Positions 23,801-36,800 of a DNA stretch of 64,000 nt are shown here, piece after piece. The position numbers were made by a program, and so were the translations under genes. Where the stretch lies: assembly GCA_027574665.1 (NCBI GenBank), contig CM050648.1, positions 49,319,200 to 49,383,199 of the forward strand. Reading direction: 5' to 3'. This stretch comes from Rhynochetos jubatus. Taxonomy: Eukaryota; Chordata; Aves; Eurypygiformes; Rhynochetidae. The notes below the pieces were generated by a model. It worked only from the letters and a program-made list of their open reading frames with translations. It had not been told where the DNA came from and did not search any database. The first letter of the stretch is position 1. Every line of letters begins with the position of its first letter.

Positions 23801-26609
23801 TGCCTGTCCCTGAATGGGTGTTGCCTTTTTTGAACACCCCTTTTCCCGGCTGTCAGGTTGCTACGGGACAAGGAGCAAGGCTCCTTTCAACCGCTTCCCA
23901 GAACAGAGTGGCTCAAAATGACCAGAAACCGCGCAAAGAGGAGATTAGACCAATTTAAACTAATACTGTGTTTGAAACGAAGCCACGGGACAGAGCCAGA
24001 ATTCAAACTGATCACAGCATATGGAGGGAATAGTCTGTATGTAGCTTTTGCAACATTTTACAGTGCAAGGAGAAGAGGGAGCGCAGCAGACAGGTTTAGC
24101 ACGGAAGGCATCTCTGACAAAGTGCAGCAGTTCATGAACGCTGGATTAACAGATACAAACCTGTATTGCATCAAGTTATCAAATTTGTCTCTCAGTGCTC
24201 GGCTCCTTGCCTTGGTCACAGCTTCTGTAAATTACCTGGGAGCTTTTGAAGGCATTAATGCCTTTCTCTGTTGTGTCTGTAACAACATTAAGGCTGAAAT
24301 GACTTTCTTATAGGTTTAAAAATAATATCCCAGTGCCTGCTTCAAATCTGGCTGAAGTTAATAGGAACTGGCTTAAGTGAGTTTCAGTCAAGGTCTGGGG
24401 ATTTCAAAAAGGTGCTCGGAATTACCTGTGTTTCTTACATTATTACGTGGTTGTTTGAGCTATAGCAGGTGAGGGTCCCCTAGCCAAGATGGTTTTGCGA
24501 AATAGCAGCTACCACCACCACTGGCCCCCAGGCACAGAAAGCACGGCTGCAATTGCAGGCACGATTTTGACACAACCAGACCACCTCCTCCATCATGAGG
24601 TGTGAACTCCCCAGGCACAACACATCGCAGCATGGCAGCAGTAAATACCTCAACCCCATCCCTTGTTTTCCCCTCAGCCATCAGAGAGGGTTGGTGAGTG
24701 GACAGGTGGCATTAGCCTGTCCCAAACCCTGGACTGGCCCAGGGACTTCTCACTGTTCCAGACTGTGGTTCTATCCGTGCATACCCACAGCCTCCTTGCT
24801 GGTGCTGTAAAGGGTGTCTCAGAAAACATTCCCCACATCCTCAGTCTCCTCCTCAGCCAACGGGATTGAGACGAGCACTTTCTAGGAGCAGGAGCGTTAT
24901 GGTCTAGTGCCTTCCAAGCAGTTATTGCTTTACTAGAAGATCCCAGTGGAGAATCAGCTCTATCCTGGGCCGGTCGCCAGACGTACATATAGCACTGATA
25001 GTGTCTCTGCCCTCAGGAAACTCACTGTCAGGAATTTAAGCCAGGACTACTTAATACATTTTTACTAGTTTCTGCTGTTTAATTTCATGATTAGGAAGGG
25101 GGCATGGCATTTTCTGCTTTGCCAGGATAGTTTTTCACATCATACCGCCTTCAGAGGGAAAACTACAGCCTCTGCCTGGAACACAGGAAGGATAACCAAA
25201 AAAGCAAATAATTTTGGGGGAATATGGAGAGATCTGGAAGGTACCTATACTCTGAGTAGTCTATATTAGCCAAAAAAGAGGCAGTTACCAGAACCAAAGT
25301 TCATAAGATTTTATGGCAGTTCCCTGACAAAGCTCCATGCCTTTTGGAGCTTGTCCAGTCTGCAAGAGGTGAAGGAGCATGTAAGAACTGAAGCAGCTGC
25401 TTTTGCACAGCTTAGTGCTCATGTTGGTGTCTATTCATCTTTACAACTGTCAGTCTGAGGAGCACTGTATTATGGGAAGTCCTGTCTGCAAACTTCTAAC
25501 TTAGAAATTCCACACATAAGCTTCCTAACACTGCACTTGTAATGTTTTTCAGTCAGCCCTTCTCCCAAGCCTGGAGGTTGCTTACAACACTTTTACTTCA
25601 AAACATCCTAATACTTACACCTCTCTCCAGTTCCTGAGTTTCTGGTGTGCTGAAGTGGTTTTTGTGCTCTTATTTTTGGAAATGTGGTGTAAGGGAAAAA
25701 TACCTTGCACATTAAAGCTACAGTTGACCCTTTGAGACTGACTTCTTGCCATATTCTCCTTCAAAGAGGTGCTCTCCTAAAGTAAGACACTCAGGAGGAA
25801 GGAGGGAGCAGCAGATCCAACCGTGAAGCCTTGTGTTCAGGAGAGAATTGTTCCTGCCAGAATGTGAAATAATTCCTGTATCCCTGCCAGAACAATTGCT
25901 TGATGTGTGCTCCCTAATAGCTCATAATGAACCGCAAACAAGCTTTTAAAGTAGGGATAAGGACACACATGCTTATAATGTTGGTAGACTGAACATCCAG
26001 AGAATTGGACAAAGCCAGAGAATAGCTCAGCTAAAGAGGGATGCAGCGGTGCTCTTCAGCACCTTGCTAATTAAAACAATGGGTCTCTGAATTACTGTAT
26101 TCCAGGCTTTTGGAATATTTAAACACTCATTTTTTTCCAAAGAGGCATTCCTCCAATCAGTGTGTCTGAAGGAAAATAGAGCTTTGAGCCTGAAAAGAGA
26201 TGCACACCGGTGGTTCCGTCTTTCCATTAATTTAGTGAAGATTTGAAGGAAAAAGACTCAGTGAAGCCATGTGTTTGGGACCTCAGATAAGTCCTACAGT
26301 AATGTGGACTGTGGGTATTGTGATATAGAATGTTTGACCTACAGCAGCCAAGTTTATTAAACACTTGGCATTGATAGCTTGCTTCGAACATGTTGAAGTC
26401 TGGGGGCACCTCCCTGCTGACTTGGGTGGCCTTCAGTTTCTTCCTTTCTTTTTCTTTAATCTCTTCTTACATGTTTTTAAAATAAAGCCTCTTTATTCCT
26501 GTAATAAACCAGATTTATAAAAGGAAATCAGTGGACACCCAAAGCACTAGCCTAATGGTTTCCATCCACATATCTCAATCATATGAAAAGTTGAATACGT
26601 GTGGGTTTT
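20867..26609. other. gene-free stretch with several unsupported open frames
   Basis: This region carries the densest set of 120-150-codon open frames (21051-21437 minus, 21733-22104 minus, 22218-22622 minus, 23858-24313 plus). Most begin at GTG or TTG, none contains a motif I recognise, and no poly(A) tail or target duplication marks a retrocopy. The frame at 23918-24313 is discussed as a finding. No repeat family is recognised. Confidence 0.45.
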
Positions 26610-26765
26610 ATAACCACTTTTGACCATTAGGATAATAGAAGCACACGATGTCCAGATGACTCACCCAAGGTCAAAGCAAGTCAATGGCTTAAAAAGAAAT
26701 TGAAGGCTCCTTAATTTCCCAGGTCTTATCCACAAGAGAATATTGCCTTTTACATGAAAGGAGCA
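26610..26765 (-). mobile_element. MIR-type tRNA-core SINE relic, antisense
   Basis: On the plus strand the reversed MIR layout can be followed in order. It has a decayed TATTATCCCCATTTTACAG-like segment (TTTATAACCACTTTTGACC), then GATGACTCACCCAAGGTC, CAAGTCAATGGC, then TCCTTAATTTCCCAGGTC and TTATCCACAAGAGAATATTG. These correspond to the reversed 3' tail, the conserved core (ACTTGCCCAAGGTCAC type) and the reversed tRNA-related head. The copy is old and diverged, consistent with MIR/CORE-SINE relics in amniotes. Confidence 0.65.
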
Positions 26766-29700
26766 AAAAAAGATTTTATTCATTTACGGGAAAGAAAAAC
26801 ATAAGTATCCCTGAGGATGACAATAAATTATTAGTCCAAACTTCACAGAAGGTTTTTATGTTGTATGATTTGCAACTTCCAGTAAAATTCAACAGTTACA
26901 GCATTAAATAATAGGAAGAAATTAAAAGTGATAAACAAAGGAAAAAATGTGGGAAGGAATAAAGAATCAGAGGACAGGAAGCTGCAGGCAAAAGTATCAC
27001 AAGGGACCGGAAGGGTAAAGTCTCTTGCACCAAGAGGGTGAGTTTATATTTATTTACAGCAACAAGAGTTACACAAGGTGAAAGGTATACATTGCAAACG
27101 TATACAACCAGAGGGAGCAACATGTTAAAATACAGCTTTAGGTTGACCTATTGCCTTAATGCATGCAAAGGGTTCCAGAGCAGTTGTTGGTACTATCTGT
27201 GTGACTAAAAAGGGAAAGGTCTCTGGGGCCCGGGTCATCTTTTAACTTGGCCAAACGCTAGAAAGCTGGAATATATTTTTAAATGTAATTTTTTTCTGAC
27301 TACTATTTCCAAGGGCATTCTCAATTAAATTCTATTCTGTTTGTTCTATTACTTTTAAAAGTTCAGGCTTCAGCAAAAGCAATAAAATGGTAGTGGAGAA
27401 TAGGAACTGCTGGAAGAAGAAAACCTGCGGTGGTTGATGCACAACCTGACATCCACAGTACTCTACCCTTTCTGAAGCCAGGAGCCCTGTTTGTCCTACT
27501 CTTGCTATTCTTCTTACTCTTCACGCTAATGACAGGGCATGTCCATGCCCTTGTTCTCTATATGTTTCCGTAGCATAAAATGCAGCATAAATGCAAGTAC
27601 TAATTACCCGTACAGCCACAGATGCTGTATTGACATATGGGTGAAGCTGTTTAGGGCACATCCCAATGTACATCAGGTGTAGAAGTGTGTGAATGGAGGA
27701 CTAAGTTATATCAGGCATAGGACTCTAGCAAAAAACCTGCATGGAAAGAAAATACTATGTGGAGTCAAACCCAGAGGACACAAAGTTCTCACTGAAGCAA
27801 TGAGAAACACCCTCTTTGGTAGGGCACTGAAGCCAAGGGAGTCAGGTTCAATTTTCCAGAAGTTTGGCCTCAGATTTGTCTGATTCTGAACTGGTGAGAT
27901 AGATACATCAAAACACAGGTGCAGACAAATCCAAGCCCATGAAAATAATCTCCCTTCTCCTTATACAAGATATCTTCAATGCCAGCATTACTCAGAAACC
28001 AGTAGCTGCTTCAGGCATCCCCAGAAACTCCAGATAAGTTCATCTCTCCGATCAGTTGCTTGGTGATGAGAGGGCTTTAAATTGGACTAAGGGCACTGGG
28101 AATTTTCCCCAAGAGCCACATGCTTCTGTATTACTAATACTAGGTACTATTTAATTCACTGTGATATTACTGTGATATCACTCTGGGGTCTGAGCTGCTT
28201 GTCCCTGTGTTAATAGAAGTTTTCCCAGTGCCTTCACTGAATGTACAGCTGGGCCTGGTGCACAAGTAGCCAAGGCATGTTTTTTTTGCTACTGTGGCTA
28301 TTTTTCATCCTCTTATGCTTATGTTGTTTTCACAACAAAATTCAAAAGGTGAATATGTAGAATATCGTTTGGGCATATGTCTCTGGAGGCACATGGGAAA
28401 AAAACTCACTAATGGAGTCATATCCTGGCATCACTGACTGCCTTCCCCCTTAAAAAAAAATTAACTAATAGAATTTTAAGTACATTTCCAACCACTTTTG
28501 ACCCTGCTGATCCCAGAGGGAGAAGAGCTATGGAAAACAATGGCATTTCTAGGAAGGGCTGGTTTTGAGCTGTACCAATACATTTGGAGGAAAGACGACC
28601 AGGCCAGAACATGCAGTTACATTTTATCTAGAAGGGAGGTTTCCTTGCTAATGCGTGCAGGCAATTATAATTAGTAGAAATAGCTTGAGAATTCCAGCCT
28701 AATCTAAGATCGTTGTTGGACATTTTTGTAAATACATGTGGCACTCAGATTGTTCTGTGCATGTTTACTTCTTCAAGCCCTTCATCTAGGACCTCACTTA
28801 AAACATTACACATGTTAGAAAAGCACAGTGAGAATAGCTCCACCATATAAAGATGTTTTATATATAAAAAGGTTGGCAGCTTAAAAGGTCAAGTTGAGTG
28901 AAATATAACTATTGGTTTTTTCTATCCAGAAGTCCCATATTTGGGTTTATATACCCTAGAAGGTTGGCCAAATGTCCTTTATTGTCCTGTTTCACTTAAA
29001 CATTTAAACATGTTTATTCTTATGAAACCTCACATGGATAACTAGCTGAAGCAGGGTGGGAGACTATGTTTGGGATGGGTTTTTTTAATGTGCCAAATTT
29101 TTTATTAAATACTTCTTTTTTCTTTGGAAAAGGGACAATAACTAATCAGTTGTACTGAGAGGAGAAAGCTAATAGCCATTAAAATAATCAACTAATCCTA
29201 CCAGGATTTAAAACTTGCTGCTTCCATGGTATGATGCAGATTGGCAAAGAGGTCCGGAGCAGCTAGAATCTGTAACTCCCGTTGCCTTGCAATTTCTCTC
29301 AAAGCATGCAATAATTTCTCTTCCTTCTAGGCTGTGTTGACTTTTATACAGTTGAGTCTCATTTGATGGTACAAGGATTTCAGAAAAGACTGAGCTGGGC
29401 TGTCAGTTCATCAGTAGAAGGAAGACAATAAGGTATTTGTACAAGGAAGGTATGTTAACTGTCCAGATTGCATAGTTGCACAAGTTTTCATATTCTCTAA
29501 AATAAAGACTCAGTATCACATATTTACTTGTACCTGAATACAATATGGAAACCTAAGAATTTTTTCCCCCTCAGTCTTACAGACTTATTTTTCTCAGGTT
29601 TGTGTATACTGAACAGAAGGTTCCAGCAACTCAGTGAACCTTCACGAGCTAGGAATTAAGAATTAGAATTACTTATACTTGCTGTAACAACAGCACTTTC

Positions 29701-30089
29701 CAATCCACTAGTCTCATCCAAAACAAAATGAAAATCTTTGTTGGTACCCTACTCCAAAAGCCATTCAGTTACTCACAGTGTGGATAAGTGTTTGGAATGG
29801 AGAAATACCAGGATCTAATGCCTGTGAGCCTCTTGGTGTCTCTGTGGCACTGCATCGTGGCACTCTGACCCTGCATACTACCACCATGCTGAGACTCGAG
29901 ACAGTCTTTCCCATGACAGTCATGGGCTTCTTCAGCCGTTGCGTCTCTCCAGAGATCAAGGAGACCCAGGGAGTTGGCCAGGACGCTACAGGGTATAAGT
30001 TTACTAGATATAGTGCTAAAACAGCTTGAAAGATATATTGGTTGGGACATTCCCTCACCAAGAGTTCAAATAAACTGAGCTAAGAAAAA
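26766..30089. other. gene-free stretch
   Basis: No exon, RNA gene or clear transposon is seen. Open frames are about 98 codons or shorter. Short homopolymers occur at 28451-28459 and elsewhere. The sequence just before 30090 may hold a further degraded upstream part of the CR1 that follows, but I cannot trace it. Confidence 0.5.
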
Positions 30090-30905
30090 ATTCCATTTAT
30101 CCTGGCATGGACACATAACTGGCTGAAAAATAAGGGGAAAAGAGCAAGGATATAAAATGAGCTTGTATGGTGGATAGATGTTACCAGGGGAATACCACAA
30201 GGTCTGATCTGGGACATGTGCATTTCAAAATTTTCAACTGTAATCTGGACAAGAAAGTTAAAAATGAGACGAGGAATACTGCAGAAGACACAGAATGATT
30301 TGGGATAGTGAAATGTGCAATTGACTGCAAGCAGCTATGGAAAGATCTCACAATACTGAGCGAGGAAGCAATAAAATCACCGATGAAATTCAATGAAAAT
30401 CACACATGAAATGTCAATAAATGCAAGTAAGGTGCACGAAGGAGAAAAAACAACTATCTATAAGACTACATACACAGTGATGAATTCTAAATTAGCTAGG
30501 GGAATTAGCTATTACCAATCTAGCAAGAGATCTGGGAGTCATTATGGGTAGTGTTTTGAAAAGTCAGCTCCATGGCACTGAAGTGGCAAATAGTGTGTTG
30601 GGAATTATTAGGGAAGGAACGGAAAATAAAACAGATAGCATCCTTGTAACATTATATAAATGCATGGGGTGTCTGTATCTTGAGTATTACTGGTAATTTT
30701 AGTTATCTCTTTTGCAAAAGGATGTGCTAACATTAGGAAAGATATTGAGAAAAATCACAGAGAAATGAGGGATAGTAAATATGTCAGGACATTTCTACAT
30801 GGAAAAAAGGATGATGGAGCAGGTATATGAGAAATCAAACAGTAGGAATGGGCCTCTCTAATGGGAGGAGGAGAGGGAATTAATAAATATTTCCTAGGAG
30901 TTGAC
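30090..30905 (+). mobile_element. ancient CR1 LINE, reverse-transcriptase C-terminal part
   Basis: A long run of blocks follows the old amniote CR1 pattern in order. It includes ATACCACAAGGTCTGATCTG, GCAGAAGACACAGAATGAT, AGCTATGGAAAGATCTCACA, GATGAAATTCAATGAAAAT, GAGATCTGGGAGTCATTATG, GTGTGTTGGGAATTATTAG, TATATAAATGCATGGGGTG, TATCTTGAGTATTACTG, and then CATGGAAAAAAGGATGATGG. These encode the palm-to-thumb part of the reverse transcriptase in an intact element. Frameshifts and stops are frequent. The relic continues, after a gap, at 31580. Confidence 0.8.
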
Positions 30906-31579
30906 AGAAACTGTAGGAAAACTCTATAACTTTTGTCTCTCTCCACTTCTCTTGTCCACAGTAGGATATTTTTTTTTCCCTTTGTGGTAGCTGTTTGAGG
31001 CATATAACATTTGCCTTGTACCACTGTGGAGACGAGAAGCAAGGAGGACCAAAGGATCAAGCTCAGGCTGGGGTCGGTCCAAGGGGTGAGCACAGAAATG
31101 AACACCTACCTCTCACCAGAACCCAGGCTGGGTAGGGTAGCTGCAGTGCTGGGCTGCTGGGAGCCAGAATGCTAGGGTGGTGTGGGATGAAAGTTATCCT
31201 TCTCACTGCAGTGCAAGCAGCAAGTAGGAATGGGAGATCCTGGTCTGAAGAGAAGTTCAGATGTTATTCAAGAAGATCGTTAAAAGTTCTGGGAGCAAGC
31301 TGGGCAAATGGGGAGTTATTTATGGAAGTTGGTATAAGCCCAGGACTGACTTTGTTGGGCACTGGCATGAAAGGACTTGGTAAAGGGACAGCAAGTTACA
31401 CTTCAAAGAATGATGGGAGGAGCTGCCAGATGGGCGTTATTTGGGAAAGGTCAAAGAGTAATGTTACGTGGGCATATAGGATAGGAAAAGATAAAAGCAA
31501 AGGAAAAAAAGGGGAATAAATGATCCAGTCCAAATACCCTGACAATCAGTTTAATTATGATGTAGAAAATTGTGGCTGG
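30906..31579. other. sequence between two collinear CR1 pieces
   Basis: About 0.67 kb lies between CR1 pieces that are consecutive in the element's map, so it may be an insertion into the older CR1. It holds a T-run at 30969-30977 and a 116-codon plus frame at 31169-31519 without a recognisable product. I do not recognise a transposon family in it. Confidence 0.4.
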
Positions 31580-31800
31580 CACAGAGAGGGCAAACAGGAA
31601 AGGATTAGTCAATATTTTCTATAAAACACCCTGAGTAATGATCAGATAGCATATTTAAAGTAAATTTATGGAAATACTTCTTACCCCCAAGTCATAATGA
31701 TGCTGTGGAAATCACTGTGAGATACTGTGGAGGCCAGTGGGGTTCAGAAAGAAGCGAAAAAACAGGCAATGACTGACCTGGAAAAGACTGTGTTGTCAAT
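31580..31800 (+). mobile_element. ancient CR1 LINE, end of ORF2
   Basis: Blocks GAAATACTTCTTACCCCC, TGCTGTGGAAATCACTGTG, AGATACTGTGGAGGCCAG and GGTTCAGAAAGAAGCG match, in order, the last coding stretch of old CR1 elements. The upstream part (GAGAGGGCAAACAGG to ATATTTTCTATAA) appears to map to the same CR1 region as the end of the piece at 30090-30905. The two could therefore be one interrupted copy or two neighbouring copies. Confidence 0.65.
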
Positions 31801-33639
31801 TCATCACTTTAACTAGTACCACCTGTACCTTTCTCTGCCTTCAAAGCAGAAGTCACTAAGGACCACCTTGGAGCCTAGTATGTCCGTCACTGTGCATTAA
31901 CATCCCCATGTGAAAAAGCACCGAGTGTTGAGTGGGTATAATTTGTACACCACAAAGCAGAAGAAAAAGCAATGTCTCTATACTATAAATTAGCCCTTTC
32001 TGATTTCTTCTACAAAAAGTTGTAGGAACACCTGATGTAGCTCTTAAAGTATGTTTAATGGAAAAAATACTGCTCCACATGAACCCTCTCCATTTCAATC
32101 TTTGACCTGGATTTCTTACTGTAAAGTGTATGCTAATTTTGATGCTGACACCAAGGACAGAAAACTCAGGCTGTTACATGGCAGCTTAAGAAGTATTTAA
32201 TTGAACCTGAGCATGGTTTGGTTGAAAGTCAAAGACAAAACTCTTTTTAGTCTCAATAGGACTCTCACTGAGCTATTTTTCTTAAAGGAGGATTAGGACA
32301 GGTTTTGTCACTAAAGTGGTACCATACTTCCTATTGAAACATTGAACAGGAATTGAAAAGAAAAAACCAACTGTAGCCCCCTACATTCAGATTGTTCTAC
32401 CTAACTAGCTAGTCATCTGTCTGTCCATCTTGTCAGTTATAGGAAACCACACTGAAATTTCTTGGTTTACTTTGCCAATTTGCTATGTCTGCCTGGATAT
32501 CACCATAGAAATTGATTCATGGCACCTATTCTTACAAGATCCTGACAAATGTGTCAATTTAATGAAAAATGAAATCACTTTTGTGACTCAATTAGCCCAT
32601 TCAGATAAGGAAGGGAAGAGAATCATCATCTTCCTTGGTGGTGCAGAACTAATGAATTTACAAGAGAAGTCTTCTTGAAATAGCACGTGGAATCTATACA
32701 TTTGCCAATGCAATTTCCAGGGGAAACAAGCCTGATTTATTTCCACAGTGTAGCTGTGACTTGTTTTCTCTTGAAAATCTTAAAAATACACTGGTAAGCT
32801 ATTACCATGTAAGAGAAAACTAGAATATATAGTTAATGTCAAGATATATTCTTGCTGTACAAACATAACTTTTACCTTAATCCACAGTTAATCTACCTGT
32901 GTATTCACTATTTCTTGGATGGAATTTGCTTGAGTTGCACAAAGCCTTGCCTTTTGTGTCTCTGTCTCTCCCTCCCTTTTCTCACAATAGTGTGGTTATA
33001 AAGTAGGAGGTATATTACAACAAAAGAGCCCCAGACAGCGGTTCTGCTCCAAAGATCAATTACAGCAATACTCCAGGAGAGCAAGCTGCCAATAACTGAG
33101 TAGGAGGACTTTGTGATAGGCCATATTACTCAAAACGTGGCATGACAGAGGGAAAGCCAAAGCATGAATTCTCTGCTGTTGGAGGGTGCAGCTGAGCAAA
33201 CAACCAGTGAGTGGAAAGCTGCTCTGATTGCCCTCTGCCAGGCAGCAGTAGGGAAGCTGCTGGAAATGCTAACACTGCTTTGGTTTTTCCTAGCAGGAAG
33301 CTTTTCCACAGAAGGGTAAGGTTTGCACCTGCTTTAAGATAGGTTGTTAGAAACGTGAATGATTCAAATGAATTCTCTTGTGTTAGATAATTCAGAGACA
33401 ATGGAGAAAAATCCACATTTTTCAACTGCAATACCTTTTCATGAACTGGTAGAAAAGCACCTATTCATTGGCTCCACCAATAATCTGAATCTCATTTGAA
33501 CAAATGTTTCTCCCACCTGCAAAAAAGCCACAGATAAATCTAGTGAATAAATGTTTTTTATGAAGCTCTTTCCTTTCATAAAAAGCAGATGGATCATATA
33601 AAGTTATTGCAGTTTTGCTCCTAAAAGCAATGTGACCCA
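31801..33639. other. gene-free stretch
   Basis: No gene or repeat is recognised. Open frames are about 101 codons or shorter. The sequence is AT-leaning and low in simple repeats. Confidence 0.55.
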
Positions 33640-33825
33640 TTAAGGATGTTAGGATAGTTAGGAGAGAGTATCTGGCACATGCCCAGGAGACTGGGATTTA
33701 ACTGCTCTCCATTCTAGATTTCCTGAATGTTTCGTTGCTGTCACTACTCCTCAGTTCTTCCTCCATATAGTAAAGGTAACACTCTCTCACCTCCTGGGAT
33801 ATCAGGAAGCATAAATATATTAAAC
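33640..33825 (+). mobile_element. MIR-type tRNA-core SINE relic, sense
   Basis: MIR landmarks appear in order: CCCAGGAGACTGGGATTTAA (tRNA-related head and B-box-like region), TTGCTGTCACTACTCCTCAG (core), TTCTTCCTCCATATAGTAAA (position of CATCTGTAAAATG in MIR), and ACACTCTCTCACCTCCTGGG followed by ATATCAGGAAGCATAAATA (tail). The copy is full-length or nearly so but strongly diverged. Confidence 0.7.
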
Positions 33826-36800
33826 AAGTTTTGTTGCTATGGCACAGAGTAGGAATTTGCAAGTAAGATGGATAGTCTATTCTTCACTGTAACACACACA
33901 ACTCAGCTCCCACAAGCACTTCCACCAAGGAGCAATGATACATATTTGGCAGATGGGAGCAGAGCGAGCAGACCGAACACCTTCCAGAACAAGATCTATG
34001 ATACATGGCAAAGTATCAATCAATGCAACGTCCTTTTGCCCACCTTAGACTCCATGTGTAGTCTTATCAAAAGTATAGTGCTGATGGATTTATCTCAAAG
34101 ATGACTGGGCAATGCATTAAAGACTTCACTAGTATCAACCATTGTAGCCTTAGTGAAAGTATACTGAATTATAACACGTAAAGATCAGGTCTAAAGTTTA
34201 ATTGAATGCATACTTCATATCTAAACAGTCAAGAGAATGGTCATGTCTCTGACTGTATAAACTTTTAAGAAGGTGAAATATTTCTGCCCAAGCAAAATCC
34301 AAGACTAAACCCTGGATGGTTTGAAATCCTTGAAATAATATGTATTTCCCTAGTTGGGGTACAGGTGAGTTAAGAAAATTCACTTTAACATATTTTAGCC
34401 AGAATGTTAAAAGAGTTAAGGAAGGAAAAACACAGAGAGAACAATTATACAATTTGGTTTAGTAAACTGATTTTTTCTGGAGTTGATATTCTGGTCTAGA
34501 TGAGTGACTTTTGCAGTGCAATCAGTCCAAATCAGGAACTAGGTTTATTCACAAACATATATTTCTTTCTTAAGCACTTTCTCTGATTGATTCATATTTT
34601 CTCTTTCTTGGCTGAACAGTGACAAAATACCCAAAACAATGTCTATCAATTTCTAACCATTTCTATTTACTAAAATGTTTTTGTGGGAGGGTGACCAAGT
34701 GAAAAATCTTCCCCTCAAAACCAAACCATCCCTCAGTGGTACCGATGTCCAGGTTCCCCTGGGCAGGGTTTGCTGCTCTAGCTGGAGAGAAGTGGTACTG
34801 CAAACTGATTCCATGGGTGGTATTTCTCCATTTCATTGGAAAGCTCCTGTTACAACACGTAGTCTTCCTGACATGCGTTGCTATGGTATGACAGTTTTCA
34901 CTAGCTGAGTGAGGTATTTATTTCAGTATTGTGTGCCCCAGAGTTCAGAGCCAAGTGCAGAGATCTAACTTGTGGCTGGTTCCACTTCTCTCACAACCTC
35001 TGATGAGGCGACAGAGATGGAAGGGCTACAGATGTCACAATGATCTGTACCACCCACTGTCTGCCAAAGTAGACCTTCCATATAAATGGACAAGAGGAAA
35101 GCAAGTGAAGAACTGTGTCATGGACCAAAGCTTTGCCTTGGAGGGGTAATGCTTGCTTAGCTTTTACACATCTTTCAGCAAATCTGTGGATCCAAAATCT
35201 TAGTTAGCACATGGTTTATTCACTTCTCCATACAAGTAAAGTTGTCTCTTCTCTTGGGCCAAAGAAAAGGAACCGCCATTTTTCCTTGTAGAGGAAATGT
35301 TCTTCCAGAGCTGACTAGAGCATCATCAAAAAAGTGTCAGCAATTTCATACTCTGAAAGGAGTATATTTCCTCTCAGGAGTGAAACTGGGATGCTTACTC
35401 ATTCAAACAAGTGGGTCCCATAGAAGTATCTAATTCTAGTGAGGCTGAACACATGAGCAGAATTTACCGTTCAGGTCTTTCTGGTACTCTATGTCTTCTG
35501 AAAATCTGCAACAGATGAATAGGTCTTGTCTGCTAGATGAAACACTGAGCATTACAGTTGCTCTGTCAAGGGAAATGAGCATCAGGAAATCTTTTATGCC
35601 AGGTGCCTGGACTTCTGAAGAGGATGGTGCTGGTGGTGGTTGCTTTGGATGTATGAACTGCCCTCCGCAAAACAGGTGTGAAGGTGTCCCTTTCCACGGA
35701 CAGATCTAGATTCCCACCACTGTCCTGCAATGCCTTAAGTACTTATGGTACCCTAAGAGGCTGTCAGTGCATCCTCTGGTGTGCCAGGGACACAGTCATG
35801 AGATGTTACCTATCTGTTAAAGCCTCTGTGTAGAAAATTCTTTAAAACAGTAAAACAGGATTTTGTTGACCTGGCTAATTTAGTGGTTTACGGGAGCCCA
35901 GGAATCCCTGTGAACGTCTGAAGCATGGTCAGAGGCATAACCTGAATCCCAGATAGACCCACGCCTTACAGGGAACTATGTCCTATTATACATTTTGTTG
36001 ACTATTAAAAATCAATTGTAAATGGAAGGAAGAGGAGGCAATCAGATTCAGCTTAGTCCATTTGTTAAACACAAAAGATCATTACTAAATAGCACAACAA
36101 AGTTACCAGATTCTCATGTCTGGTTTCAATACAAGTGTCACACCAGCAGAGAAAGGGACAAGTTCACTCAACAGAAGGATTGTTTGCCAAAATGCATCAC
36201 TCATTTATTGATTGGAAAAAAATCCTAAATGGCTTCCTTATTTTATAAGCAGAAGGGGAAGAGTAACACAATAGCACTCATGACAACAAGTTGTAGGGCA
36301 ATCTTCTTCGATTTTCCTTAAAGTAACAAGTAAATATATAAACTGGGAAAATATACACCAAGAATGGTTATTCATACCATAGAACAAGAAAGCTTTCTGT
36401 CAGTGACACGGGAAATATGAAAAGGAGTTAACTAGGCTACAGGTCATTGAGAGTTCAGCTGACATAAATGGCAGAGAGGTAGAAGTTTGCCTCAGAGTTT
36501 AGAGCAGCAATAGTAAACTTTAATAACAGCAAAGTGTTTAATACAAATACTGCCTTAACTAGACCTTCAGTTACAGGCCTGTGCTATTGATCGCATAGTA
36601 TTATATTGATGCATTATAGCTGCAGGGGACAGGAACACCTTATTATAGGGAATGGCCAGCATGCTGCCATGTTGATTTAGCCTTTTCCTAACTGCTATTA
36701 TTTCAATATGTGCAGTTCAAAATGCAGAAAAAAACATGTATTCTCCATTTATTTCTTCTCTAAACTATCATACCTTCTCTGAGTGAGTTTGCAGTGTCAG

